From: SVTX01 sp964526505
GTDB lineage: Bacteria > Bacillota > Clostridia > Oscillospirales > CAG-272
Assembly: GCA_964526505.1 (NCBI GenBank)
Contig: CAZGJC010000004.1
Span: 1-63,118 of the forward strand
Length of the DNA: 63,118 nt
Direction: 5' to 3'
This document shows positions 34,695-43,362 of the stretch, in pieces. The position numbers were made by a program, and so were the translations under genes. Under the pieces are notes generated by a model. The model worked only from the letters and a program-made list of their open reading frames with translations, did not search any database and was not told the DNA's origin. Position 1 is the stretch's first letter; every line of letters starts with the position of its first letter.

Positions 34695-34794
34695 ATAAAA
34701 AACATCTCCGAGAACCGAAACGTTTTGGTTAAAGGTATGGAAAATTAAAATTATTTTATATAAAGTCGTGCAGGCACGGCGAGGAGGTTAAGTT

Positions 34795-35202
34795 ATGTTG
34801 AAACTTATTATCGGTGTTAAAGGTACAGGAAAAACGAAAGCCCTTATCAACACAGTAAACGAAGCGGCTGAAAAGTCACAGGGAACTGTTGTTTGTATTG
34901 AAAAGGGTACAGGACTTCGTTTTGACGTTAAATACAGCGTAAGACTTATAAATACTAACGAATATCTTATTTTTGACGCAGACGCACTTTACGGATTCAT
35001 TGCCGGTATTCTTGCAAGCAACCACGACGTAACCGACGTTTTCGTTGATTCCGCACTCAAAATCGCAAACAACGATATATCGGAATTCGACACGCTTGTA
35101 AAGGAAATCGACGAACTTTCCAACAAGGTTGGCGTAAACATCGTTATGACATCTTCTATCCCCGTAGAGGAAGCAAGCGACATCGTAAAGAAATACATCT
35201 GA
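34795..35202 (+). CDS. Small conserved P-loop protein of unknown function
   Basis: 135 residues. Starts with Walker A in LIIGVKGTGKTKALI (residues 8-15 are VKGTGKT with the preceding G). A Walker-B-like DVFVD follows near residue 82, then a helical C terminus. Small proteins of this type are common in Clostridia and are sometimes labelled PilT-like, without support; there are no pilus genes here. It has its own consensus-like promoter and strong GAGGAGG site, suggesting steady expression. I cannot assign a function; an ATP-dependent regulatory role is only a guess. Confidence 0.7.
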   Translation: MLKLIIGVKGTGKTKALINTVNEAAEKSQGTVVCIEKGTGLRFDVKYSVRLINTNEYLIFDADALYGFIAGILASNHDVTDVFVDSALKIANNDISEFDTLVKEIDELSNKVGVNIVMTSSIPVEEASDIVKKYI

Positions 35203-35217
35203 TTTTCGGAAATACAA

Positions 35218-35257
35218 TCCTTCCGCCTGTGACTTTTGACGGGCGGAAGGGTCTTTC
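35218..35257 (+). terminator. Hairpin after the P-loop gene, probable terminator
   Basis: CCTTCCGCC and GGCGGAAGG (35219-35251) form a 9-bp GC-rich stem; the tail GTCTTTC is a poor T run. A second hairpin, ACTTGGGG/CCCCGAGT with a GTGA loop (35270-35289), is followed by TATTTGTTTTT and may finish the job. Confidence 0.6.
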
Positions 35258-35322
35258 ATATACAGACTTACTTGGGGGTGACCCCGAGTATTTGTTTTTA
35301 AAGGTGATTATTGAGGCTTAAT

Positions 35323-35805
35323 ATGAATATTCAAATTTTAAATTTACTCGCCAAAAACGCACGGTACACGCTTGAAGAACTTTCGGTCATGACGGGACTT
35401 GACTCGGGCGTTGTGGAAGAGAATATAAAAGAACTCGAAAATGCAGGTCTTATAAGGGGTTACAAAACCGTTATCGACTGGGAAAAACTTGACAATGCGT
35501 GTGTATCCGCTCTTATCGAACTCAAAGTTATACCGCAGGACAAATACGGGTTTGAAAAAGTGGCGGAGGACATAATGAAATACAGCGAGGTTGAATCCGT
35601 ATATCTTATGTCCGGTACGTATGACCTTTGCGTTATCGTTAAAGGCAGAACGTTCCAAGAGGTCGCTATGTTCGTCTCAAAAGAACTTGCAACGAAAAAG
35701 GAAATTACATCGACAGCCACGCACTTTGTTCTTAGAAGATACAAGGAACTTGACGTTGAACTTGTAAGTACGCAGAGCGACGACAGAGGGGCATACTCCT
35801 TATGA
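35323..35805 (+). CDS. Lrp/AsnC family transcriptional regulator
   Basis: 160 residues. An N-terminal winged helix (ILNLLAKNARYTLEELSVMTG, then VVEENIKELENAGLIRGYKT) is followed by the ligand-sensing RAM domain (CVSALIELKV, ESVYLMSGTYDLCVIVKG). Such regulators sense amino acids. The gene overlaps the following aminotransferase by 4 nt (ATGA), so it most likely controls that operon. The ATG at 35323 is 6 nt after GAGG; a TTG at 35311 has AAAGGTGA ahead and remains possible. Confidence 0.9.
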   Translation: MNIQILNLLAKNARYTLEELSVMTGLDSGVVEENIKELENAGLIRGYKTVIDWEKLDNACVSALIELKVIPQDKYGFEKVAEDIMKYSEVESVYLMSGTYDLCVIVKGRTFQEVAMFVSKELATKKEITSTATHFVLRRYKELDVELVSTQSDDRGAYSL

Positions 35806-36977
35806 TTGATTATCAAAAGATTTTGAACCCCACGGTTTGCAAAGATATCAAGCCATCGGGCATACGAAAGTTTTTTGATATTGCAAACAGCATGGAGGGG
35901 GTCATATCCCTCGGCGTGGGCGAACCTGATTTTCCGACTCCGTGGCATATCAGAAGTGCCGGAATTGCGTCGCTTGAACAGAGCAAAACAAGGTACACGG
36001 CAAATGCCGGGCTTATGGACCTACGACTTGAAGTTTGCAATTTTGCAAAGAGAAAATACGGTCTTAACTACAATCCCACGGGGGAGGTACTCATAACCGT
36101 CGGCGGAAGTGAGGGTATAGACAATGCAATTCGTGCAATTGTTTCTCCCGGAGACGAGGTAATAATTCCGCAACCGAGTTTCGTGTGTTACGAGCCTTTG
36201 GTAAGGCTTGCCGGAGGTATACCTGTTATATTGGAACTCAAAGCGGAAAATGAGTTCAGGCTTACTCCGTCGCAACTCAAAGAGAAGTTGACCGACAAGA
36301 CAAAACTGCTTGTATTTCCTTTTCCATGCAATCCGACAGGTGCGATTATGGAAAAGTCCGATCTTGATGGTATAGCGGAGGTTTTGAGGGATACCGACGT
36401 ATGTGTGCTGTCCGATGAGATTTATTCGGAACTGACTTACGGAGACGGAAATCACGTATCTTTGGCGTCGATTGACGGCATGCGTGAGAGAACGATTGTC
36501 ATAAACGGATTTTCCAAAACCTATTCTATGACGGGGTGGAGACTCGGATACGTTCTCGCTCCCGAACCCATTATAAGTCAGATGACGAAAATTCATCAAT
36601 TTGCAATTATGAGTGCTCCGACGACTTCGCAGTTTGCCGCAGTCGAGGCGTTAAGATACGGAGACGGAGACATTGAGCGTATGAAAGAAGAATACGACGT
36701 AAGACGCAGGATAATGGTTAACGGCTTCCGTCAACTCGGAATGGACTGTTTTGAGCCGAAGGGGGCGTTTTATGCATTTCCGTCCATTAAAATTTCGGGT
36801 CTTTCAAGTGATGAATTCTGCGAGAGATTACTTTATTCGAAAAAGGTTGCGGTTGTTCCCGGCAATGCGTTCGGTGAGTCGGGAGAGGGATTTATTCGTG
36901 CGTCGTACTGTTATTCGACGGAACACATAAAAGAGGCAATATCGAGAATAGGTCAATTTTTTAAGGAAATCAAATGA
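35802..36977 (+). CDS. Class I/II PLP-dependent aminotransferase
   Basis: 391 residues. Fold type I landmarks: GVGEPDFPTPWHI near the N terminus, the GGSEGIDNAIRA cofactor loop, FPFPCNPTGAIM with the Asn-Pro signature, LSDEIYSELTY, and SKTYSMTGWRLGY with the PLP lysine (about residue 239). C-terminal Arg of the carboxylate site lies in FIRASYCYS. It belongs to the aspartate/alanine/aromatic aminotransferase group; the exact amino acid is not clear. The overlap with an Lrp-type gene is a common Clostridia pairing. Confidence 0.92.
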   Translation: MIDYQKILNPTVCKDIKPSGIRKFFDIANSMEGVISLGVGEPDFPTPWHIRSAGIASLEQSKTRYTANAGLMDLRLEVCNFAKRKYGLNYNPTGEVLITVGGSEGIDNAIRAIVSPGDEVIIPQPSFVCYEPLVRLAGGIPVILELKAENEFRLTPSQLKEKLTDKTKLLVFPFPCNPTGAIMEKSDLDGIAEVLRDTDVCVLSDEIYSELTYGDGNHVSLASIDGMRERTIVINGFSKTYSMTGWRLGYVLAPEPIISQMTKIHQFAIMSAPTTSQFAAVEALRYGDGDIERMKEEYDVRRRIMVNGFRQLGMDCFEPKGAFYAFPSIKISGLSSDEFCERLLYSKKVAVVPGNAFGESGEGFIRASYCYSTEHIKEAISRIGQFFKEIK

Positions 36978-36992
36978 ATTTGAGGTAGGAAT

Positions 36993-37778
36993 TTGAAAAA
37001 TAGTAATTTGAAACTGAAAAAAAGATTAAATATATTTTTTGCGGTGACGATGGCGTTACTTTATTGTCTTTACTGTTTTGTGCTGGTTCCGCTTTCCATA
37101 AGATTTGCAAACGATGTTGTTTATGCGGACACCGCATTACCCACGGTGATAGAGATTATATACGACACGGTAGAGGTTTTGGCGATATCGCTGTCTTATG
37201 CCGTTTTGATTTATTCTGTTTACAGGTATGGACTGAGCGGCAGTGTGGCGTCAATGATTATTTTTTGCGTCATAACGCTGTTTAAATATTTTGCAAATCT
37301 TTCTATGGACTGGATAAATTACGGTTTTGACGTCTCGGAACTCGCAGGTGATTTATTTGTCATCTTATTGCCGTTTTTACTTGAAATTTTGCAATATTTT
37401 GCGGTTGTTTTGATTTCTTACAAAATCATATCGTCATACGTCACGGCAAAAGAAAAAAGAAATTTACAACTTATCGAAAGCGGGAAAGAGGAACTATCCG
37501 AAAATTTCGGGGTTTATCCGTTATCGGGTGTTGTGAATATGAAAAATCCGATTATGAAAGTTGCCTTTTGGAGTGGTGTTGTGATTGCCGTTACAAGCAC
37601 TCTTCAAAGTGTGCCTTTCTATTTTATGGTGACGTATCTTGCCGGATTTCCGTTGTTTTCCGTTTTGTCGCAGATAATCACTTCGGCGATTGAGGGCGTA
37701 GTGTGTTATTTTGCGGTTATTTTACTCGAAATGATGTTTTTTGAGCAGAGAACCAAGCACGATTTATACGGCGTATAA
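36993..37778 (+). CDS. Hypothetical six-pass membrane protein
   Basis: 261 residues from a TTG start 5-6 nt after GAGGTAGGA. Six hydrophobic segments in two groups of four and two, split by a charged cytoplasmic loop near 150-185 (TAKEKRNLQLIESGKEELSE). I recognise no family. It starts 15 nt after the aminotransferase stop and is followed by a strong terminator, so it is the third gene of the Lrp-aminotransferase operon. Confidence 0.8.
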   Translation: MKNSNLKLKKRLNIFFAVTMALLYCLYCFVLVPLSIRFANDVVYADTALPTVIEIIYDTVEVLAISLSYAVLIYSVYRYGLSGSVASMIIFCVITLFKYFANLSMDWINYGFDVSELAGDLFVILLPFLLEILQYFAVVLISYKIISSYVTAKEKRNLQLIESGKEELSENFGVYPLSGVVNMKNPIMKVAFWSGVVIAVTSTLQSVPFYFMVTYLAGFPLFSVLSQIITSAIEGVVCYFAVILLEMMFFEQRTKHDLYGV

Positions 37779-37803
37779 AATCGAAAATTCATTTACGGGC
37801 AAT

Positions 37804-37864
37804 TTCCGTATGCTAAATTTTTTCTTTCTTTCGGAAGAGAAACGGTGCATACGGAATTTTTTTT
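37804..37864 (+). terminator. Terminator of the Lrp-aminotransferase operon
   Basis: TTCCGTATGC (37804-37813) pairs with GCATACGGAA (37847-37856), with a long 33-nt loop, followed by eight T. Confidence 0.8.
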
Positions 37865-37914
37865 GAAAAACACAAAAAATATTATAATATTATATATATA
37901 TTTTAAATAATCAC

Positions 37915-37944
37915 TTGACTTTAAAGGACATTATCTGTTATAAT
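37915..37944 (+). promoter_or_regulatory. Promoter of pncB
   Basis: TTGACT (37915-37920), 18 bp, TATAAT (37939-37944), preceded by TGT. The start of transcription should be near 37951. Confidence 0.7.
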
Positions 37945-37955
37945 TAAAAATGGCA

Positions 37956-37973
37956 TTTTGTCTTTTGACAAAA
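37956..37973 (+). promoter_or_regulatory. Inverted repeat at the start of the pncB transcript, candidate operator
   Basis: TTTTGTC, TTTT, GACAAAA: a perfect 7-bp inverted repeat about 6 nt after the predicted transcription start. TGTC/GACA half-sites recall the sites of the NiaR niacin-responsive repressor, which is known to control NAD salvage genes. That assignment is from memory and unproven. It could also be a plain RNA hairpin that stabilises the 5' end. Confidence 0.4.
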
Positions 37974-38011
37974 AAGAATTACGGATTGAAAATCATTCGG
38001 AGGACACGTTA

Positions 38012-39472
38012 ATGAAAGATATAAGCAGAAATTTGTCGATGCTTTTTGATTTTTACGAAATGACCATGGGCAACGGTTACTTTAAGTGCGGTTATGCCGA
38101 CAAAATAGTTTATTTTGACCTTTATTACAGAGATAATCCCGATAACGGCGGATATGCGGTTGTTGCCGGTCTTGAACAAATAATCGAATACGTAAAAGAT
38201 TTGAGTTTCAGTGCCGATGACATAGAATTTCTTCGTTCGAAAAACTGTTTTGACGAAGAGTTTTTAAAATATCTCGCATCGTTTAAGTTCACAGGGGACA
38301 TTTGGGCAATTCCCGAGGGTACGATAGTTTTCCCCGGAGAACCGCTCATTACGGTCAGAGCGAAGGCAATTGAAGCACAACTTATAGAAACTTATCTTTT
38401 GCTGATGATAAACCATCAGTCACTTATCGCCACAAAGGCGGCAAGAATTACACGTGCCGCAAAAGGCAGAGCGGTGAGCGAATTCGGTTCGAGAAGAGCT
38501 CAAGGTGCGGATGCCGCCATACTCGGTGCGAGAGCGTCTTACATCGGAGGATGTTCATCTACGGCTTGTGCAATTTCCGATATGGTTTACGGAGTGCCTG
38601 CATCGGGAACAATGGCTCACTCATGGGTACAGATGTTTGACGACGAATACACGGCGTTTAAGACATACTGTGAGATATATCCGAACAACGCAACGTTGCT
38701 GATAGATACGTACAACGTATTGAAATCGGGTCTGCCGAATGCGATAAAGGCGTTTGAAACGGTATTGAAACCGCTCGGCATTACGAAGTGCGGTGTCAGA
38801 ATCGATTCGGGAGATATTACGTATCTTACCAAAAATATCAGAAAAATGCTTGACGAGGCAGGTTGGACCGATTGCAAGATTATAGTTTCCAACTCACTGG
38901 ACGAATACATCATACGAGAAATAATCAGGCAGGGTGCGGAAGTCGACGCTTTCGGAGTCGGAGAGCGACTCATAACTTCAAAGAGCAATCCCGTATTCGG
39001 TGCGGTTTACAAGTTATGTGCGGTTGAAGATGAAAACGGAAATATCATACCGAAGATAAAGATAAGCGAAAACGTCGGTAAAATCACAACACCGCATTTC
39101 AAAAAAGTGTACAGGCTTCGTGGAAGAGACACGGGCAAGGCTGAGGCGGACCTCATTTGCTTATACGATGAAGTTGTTGACGATACAAAGCCGATAGAGA
39201 TTTTTGACCCGGAGTACACGTGGAAGAGAAAGACTCTTGAAAATTACACGGCGGAAGAACTTCTTGTTCCGATTTTCAAGGACGGAAAACTCATTTACAA
39301 TATGCCGTCGCTTGAAGAAATCAGAAATCATCACAAGGAAGAGATTGAGGGAATGTGGGAAGAAGTAAGAAGATTTACCAACCCTCACAATTACTACGTC
39401 GATTTGTCTCAGAAATTATGGGACATAAAGAACGATTTGCTTACAAAAGGACGAGGAAAGAACACAAAGTGA
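38012..39472 (+). CDS. pncB: Nicotinate phosphoribosyltransferase
   Basis: 486 residues from the ATG after CGGAGG. It has FDFYEMTMGNGYFKCG near the N terminus, the region SEFGSRRAQGADAAILGARA with the phosphoribosyl-site residues and the catalytic His environment, SGTMAHSWVQMF, LLIDTYNV and CGVRIDSGDI, all typical of PncB. It joins nicotinate to PRPP to salvage NAD. An in-frame ATG at 37958 would start within the leader hairpin and lacks a ribosome site. Confidence 0.95.
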   Translation: MKDISRNLSMLFDFYEMTMGNGYFKCGYADKIVYFDLYYRDNPDNGGYAVVAGLEQIIEYVKDLSFSADDIEFLRSKNCFDEEFLKYLASFKFTGDIWAIPEGTIVFPGEPLITVRAKAIEAQLIETYLLLMINHQSLIATKAARITRAAKGRAVSEFGSRRAQGADAAILGARASYIGGCSSTACAISDMVYGVPASGTMAHSWVQMFDDEYTAFKTYCEIYPNNATLLIDTYNVLKSGLPNAIKAFETVLKPLGITKCGVRIDSGDITYLTKNIRKMLDEAGWTDCKIIVSNSLDEYIIREIIRQGAEVDAFGVGERLITSKSNPVFGAVYKLCAVEDENGNIIPKIKISENVGKITTPHFKKVYRLRGRDTGKAEADLICLYDEVVDDTKPIEIFDPEYTWKRKTLENYTAEELLVPIFKDGKLIYNMPSLEEIRNHHKEEIEGMWEEVRRFTNPHNYYVDLSQKLWDIKNDLLTKGRGKNTK

Positions 39473-39525
39473 CGTTCAAAGGTGCGGAACGTGGCAGATT
39501 GTGAAAGAAAGGAACGGTCATACTT

Positions 39526-40536
39526 ATGGAAAAATTGGTTGAATTTTTTGATATGCTGATTGAAAGTTTTAATGACTACGTTGTATTTCCCATAAGGCAT
39601 ATGGGCATATCTGACATTTTGGATATCCTTTTGCTTGCCTGCTTAATATATATGCTGTACAAGTTTATACGTGACAGACACGTCGGAAGAATGGCACTCG
39701 GTGTTATGGCGGTTATCGTTATATATATTGTCAGCGACCTGTTGCATATGACTGCCATAAGTTCCATACTCAAAAATTTCTACGTTGTGGGAATTGTTGT
39801 CGTATGTATTATATTCCAGCCCGAGTTACGTGCCGCACTTGAAGAGGTGGGGTCAACGTCCCTCTACATCAGGAAAATAAAAAATCGCAAAGATGCGAAA
39901 GACACGGACGTTCTTCACATGGTTGAAGAGATAAGTGCCGCCGCATTTGAGTTATCAGCCAGAGGCGACGGTGCGTTAATCGTGCTTGAACGTTCAAGTC
40001 ATCTTCGTTCGCAAATGACGGAGGGCGTGGCTATTGACGCAAAGGTTTCAAGACAATTGCTCAGCAATATATTCGTAAACAAGTCTCCGCTTCACGACGG
40101 TGCGGTGATAATTCGCAATATGAGAATTGTGGCGGCATCAAGCAAGTCAAAAAATATTTCGGAGCGTGACGACAGTCAGATGCGTGGTCTCGGCACGAGA
40201 CACCGTGCGGCGGTACGAATTACGGAGGTGAGCGATGCCGTGGTGGTTGTGGTTTCCGAGGAGACGGGAATTATCTCTATTGCAAACAATAAGGAACTTA
40301 AAAGGGACTATCAGGATATAGGCAAGGGAGGACGTCACAATTCGAGCGACCTTCGAGACGACTTATACAGATTTATGACCGGAAGTTCTGTGGTTGAGGA
40401 CGGTTATATTTCGGTTGACGTCGACAAGGTTGGCGTAAATGATGATAAAAATTTGAACACTGACGGCATAAATGCGGATACAATCAATTCCGACAGCATA
40501 AAAGGCGAAAGTTTCGGCGACGGAAAGGAGAGTTGA
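39526..40536 (+). CDS. cdaA: Diadenylate cyclase CdaA
   Basis: 336 residues. Three N-terminal membrane segments (residues about 27-100) anchor a cytoplasmic DAC domain with catalytic DGA (191-193, SPLHDGAVII) and RHR (225-227, GTRHRAAVRI). It makes c-di-AMP, which controls potassium and osmotic balance. After the DAC domain the protein continues for about 60 residues of low complexity (an Asp/Asn/Ser-rich tail with DGINADTINSDSIKG). cdaR follows after 7 nt, the standard pairing. Confidence 0.96.
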   Translation: MEKLVEFFDMLIESFNDYVVFPIRHMGISDILDILLLACLIYMLYKFIRDRHVGRMALGVMAVIVIYIVSDLLHMTAISSILKNFYVVGIVVVCIIFQPELRAALEEVGSTSLYIRKIKNRKDAKDTDVLHMVEEISAAAFELSARGDGALIVLERSSHLRSQMTEGVAIDAKVSRQLLSNIFVNKSPLHDGAVIIRNMRIVAASSKSKNISERDDSQMRGLGTRHRAAVRITEVSDAVVVVVSEETGIISIANNKELKRDYQDIGKGGRHNSSDLRDDLYRFMTGSSVVEDGYISVDVDKVGVNDDKNLNTDGINADTINSDSIKGESFGDGKES

Positions 40537-40543
40537 GTTTTTT

Positions 40544-41596
40544 ATGAAGCAATATGAATTCAAAAAAGAATACGACAAAAAGGGACGTGAGCAGATTGTT
40601 TTGTCCAATGAGTCGAAAAGGAGACTTGACATTGTTCCGAGATTGGTTTGTCTTTTACTTGCGTTGATTATATGGATATATTGTGTGAATATCAATGAAA
40701 CCGACGTTACGACGACGTTTAACGTCAAACTCAACGTTGTGGGTGCGGAAAGTATGGCTAACGGTATGTCGATATATTCCACGAGCAACGTGACGGAAGT
40801 CAGGCTTACCGTTCAGGGCAACAACAGAGATATAAACAGATATACCGCATCGGATTATTACGCATACATCGACGTCAGCGAAATCGGCAGTGTGGGTTGG
40901 TCTACTCAGAAAATTATGACCGAATTGCCGGACGGGTCGAGTTTGTCGCTTATCAGTATGGATATAGATGCCGTGTCGGTTTACGTTGACGTGAGTGCGG
41001 AGACGTACGTTCCGATTGAGATAAAATTGGGAGCGATTAAACAACCTGCGGGTTACAGTCTCTCGTATGAGATTGAGGACGGTATAAACCGGATACAAAT
41101 CAAGGGTCCGAAAACACTGATTGACACGATATCGAAAGCGGAGTACGTTCTTGAAGGCGAATTTAACAAGAGTACGACAATATCCGGTTCTGCACTTGCA
41201 CTTGATTTTTACAACGATCAAGGAGAGTTGATAAGTTCGAAAAACAGCGGTGACGTTTCTTTGAGCTCTATACGTTACGATACGGGAAAAATGAATATAA
41301 ATGCGATAGTTACCGCACTCGTACCGTTGAAAATCAAAGCAATCGGAAGCAATCAAAATTATACATACGAAGTTTTGCCGATAAGCGCCAACGTTACGGG
41401 AGACCCCGAAATTTTAAATTCACTTTCGGATTACGTTATTGACGTCGAAGACAGAGGTGTCGGAGAATACGAATACACAATTTCGGCAGAGCAATTCAAA
41501 TATCCGGAGGGTGTAAAACTCGTTGATGAAAGCGTTACCGTGACGGTTGTTATAACCGAGAGAGCAATGGGATCGAATTCGAGGTCTGAGTCGTGA
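40544..41596 (+). CDS. cdaR: CdaA regulatory protein CdaR (YbbR domains)
   Basis: 350 residues. One membrane anchor (LVCLLLALIIWIYCVN, about 36-51) is followed by three to four extracytoplasmic YbbR repeats, each with a (V/I)-x-V-x-G or K-GP type core such as VRLTVQGNN and RIQIKGPKTLI. CdaR binds CdaA and tunes c-di-AMP synthesis. The GTGA overlap with the next gene indicates coupled translation. glmM, often third in this operon, is not here. Confidence 0.93.
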   Translation: MKQYEFKKEYDKKGREQIVLSNESKRRLDIVPRLVCLLLALIIWIYCVNINETDVTTTFNVKLNVVGAESMANGMSIYSTSNVTEVRLTVQGNNRDINRYTASDYYAYIDVSEIGSVGWSTQKIMTELPDGSSLSLISMDIDAVSVYVDVSAETYVPIEIKLGAIKQPAGYSLSYEIEDGINRIQIKGPKTLIDTISKAEYVLEGEFNKSTTISGSALALDFYNDQGELISSKNSGDVSLSSIRYDTGKMNINAIVTALVPLKIKAIGSNQNYTYEVLPISANVTGDPEILNSLSDYVIDVEDRGVGEYEYTISAEQFKYPEGVKLVDESVTVTVVITERAMGSNSRSES

Positions 41597-43209
41597 GTGA
41601 GAAATACGTTATAAGTTCAATTTCAGCAAGTCCGAACGTCTCGGAGGATGACGTATTACAGATTGCACGAAAAAAACTCAGTAGAGCCGGCATTGACGGT
41701 AAGTACGAACTGTCAATATTTAAAAAATCAATTGACGCACGCAAGAGGTCGGATATAAAACTCGTATATTTGGTAGAAGCGTCGTTTGGCGGTGTCGGTG
41801 CGAAAGACCGCAAGGCGTTGGAAAAAATTTCGGCGAAAAAAGTAGAAGAATCGGATTTGACGTTTGAGTACGGCGACAGAGAAATGACGGAAAGACCGCT
41901 TATTGTCGGCATGGGTCCTGCCGGAATGTTTTGTGCTTTGATTTTAGCACAGCAGGGATACAGACCCGTCATTATTGACCGTGGTGACGACGTATGGGGC
42001 AGAGTAAAGGCGGTAGAGAAGTTTTATTCTTGTGCAAGTCTTGACGTTGACAGCAACATTCAATTCGGTGCGGGCGGTGCCGGAACTTTTTCGGACGGAA
42101 AACTGATGACTCGGATAAACGACCCGAAATGTGCTTACGTACTTGAAACTTTCAGAAAATTCGGAGCGTCCGACGACATCATTCGGATGGCTAAACCTCA
42201 CATAGGAACCGACATGTTACGCACGGTTGTGGACAATATTTTATCTCAAATACAAAAACTCGGCGGTGAAGTCATATACCGATGCAAAATGACGGGATTT
42301 GACGAGGTATCGGACGGAAAAGTTATCGTACATACGACAAAGGGAGATTTTTGCTGCGGTGACGTGGTCTTAGCACTCGGTCACAGTGCAAGAGATACAT
42401 ACAAAATGCTTATAGAAAAAGGATTTTCCGTCATTCCGAAGCCGATATCGGTAGGTGTCAGAATCGAGCATTTACGCACGGACATCGAAAAAATGCTATA
42501 CGGAGATTTTGCGGGCAGCCCGTCTCTCGGCGCGGCAGAATATTCGTTATCGGATACAAGACGAGACAGAGGTGTTTACACTTTTTGTATGTGCCCCGGC
42601 GGTGAAGTTGTAGGGGCGGCGTCGGAAGAGGGAGGAGTTGTTGTAAACGGTATGAGCAAATATGCAAGAGACGGTTTAAACTCCAACTCGGCAATTGCCG
42701 TTTCGGTGCGTCCTGATGATTTTGAGGCATTTGAGGGCAGTTACGCTCTCGGAGCGATAGAATTTCAGCGAAAGATTGAGCGTGCGGCGTATATTGCCGG
42801 TGGTTGTGATTATTCCGCACCGCTTCAAACGTTGGGAGATTTTCTCACGGGAAAATCGGGAAGCGAACCCCGCAAAGTTTTACCCACTTATATGGGTGGC
42901 AGATGCAAACTTGCAAGTATGGAGAACGTTTTACCCGATTTTGTTGTTGAACATTTAAGATACGGTATCGGTTCGTTTGATGAAAAATACCGTGGATTTG
43001 CAGACGGTGAGGCGATACTTACGGGTGCGGAAACAAGAACCTCCGCTCCTGTGCGAATAATGCGAAATGAGGTTATGAGTGCGATTGGACACGGAAATAT
43101 TTATCCTTGCGGTGAGGGTGCGGGATATGCCGGCGGAATTACAAGTGCGTCGGTTGACGGTATAAAAGTTGCACTTGAAATAATCAAAAAATACAAGAAA
43201 ACAGTTTAA
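41593..43209 (+). CDS. FAD-dependent oxidoreductase (COG2509 type)
   Basis: 538 residues from a GTG that overlaps the cdaR stop. An N-terminal alpha/beta domain of about 100 residues precedes a Rossmann dinucleotide-binding site, PLIVGMGPAGMFCALILAQQGYR split as GMGPAG, and a glycine-rich IQFGAGGAGTFSDGKL. A C-terminal FAD motif reads YPCGEGAGYAGGITSASVDG. This matches the uncharacterised FAD-dependent dehydrogenases often linked to cdaAR-glmM in Clostridia. The substrate is unknown. Confidence 0.82.
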   Translation: MSEKYVISSISASPNVSEDDVLQIARKKLSRAGIDGKYELSIFKKSIDARKRSDIKLVYLVEASFGGVGAKDRKALEKISAKKVEESDLTFEYGDREMTERPLIVGMGPAGMFCALILAQQGYRPVIIDRGDDVWGRVKAVEKFYSCASLDVDSNIQFGAGGAGTFSDGKLMTRINDPKCAYVLETFRKFGASDDIIRMAKPHIGTDMLRTVVDNILSQIQKLGGEVIYRCKMTGFDEVSDGKVIVHTTKGDFCCGDVVLALGHSARDTYKMLIEKGFSVIPKPISVGVRIEHLRTDIEKMLYGDFAGSPSLGAAEYSLSDTRRDRGVYTFCMCPGGEVVGAASEEGGVVVNGMSKYARDGLNSNSAIAVSVRPDDFEAFEGSYALGAIEFQRKIERAAYIAGGCDYSAPLQTLGDFLTGKSGSEPRKVLPTYMGGRCKLASMENVLPDFVVEHLRYGIGSFDEKYRGFADGEAILTGAETRTSAPVRIMRNEVMSAIGHGNIYPCGEGAGYAGGITSASVDGIKVALEIIKKYKKTV

Positions 43210-43221
43210 TTACAGAGAAGA

Positions 43222-43352
43222 TTGTCTGTGTGTCGAAAAACGAACTACATAAAAAATAATTCGCACACGGACAAATAATAAAAAGGAACACAGAAAGTCC
43301 TTTGTCAGGCATACGTGCGGAAAGACGTATGTCTTGACCGTTTATGAGGACT
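43222..43352 (+). promoter_or_regulatory. Two large stem-loops in the recJ leader
   Basis: First, TTGTCTGTGTGTCGA pairs with TTCGCACACGGACAA (43222-43275, one or two bulges). Second, AGTCC (43296-43300) with GGACT (43348-43352), enclosing a stem of about 12 bp from TGTCAGGCATACGT (43303-43316) and ACGTATGTCTTGAC (43325-43338). The last arm ends one base before the CGGAG ribosome site. No T run follows either one. Likely an mRNA leader that affects recJ translation, or a small RNA. Confidence 0.5.
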
Positions 43353-43362
43353 CGGAGATGAG

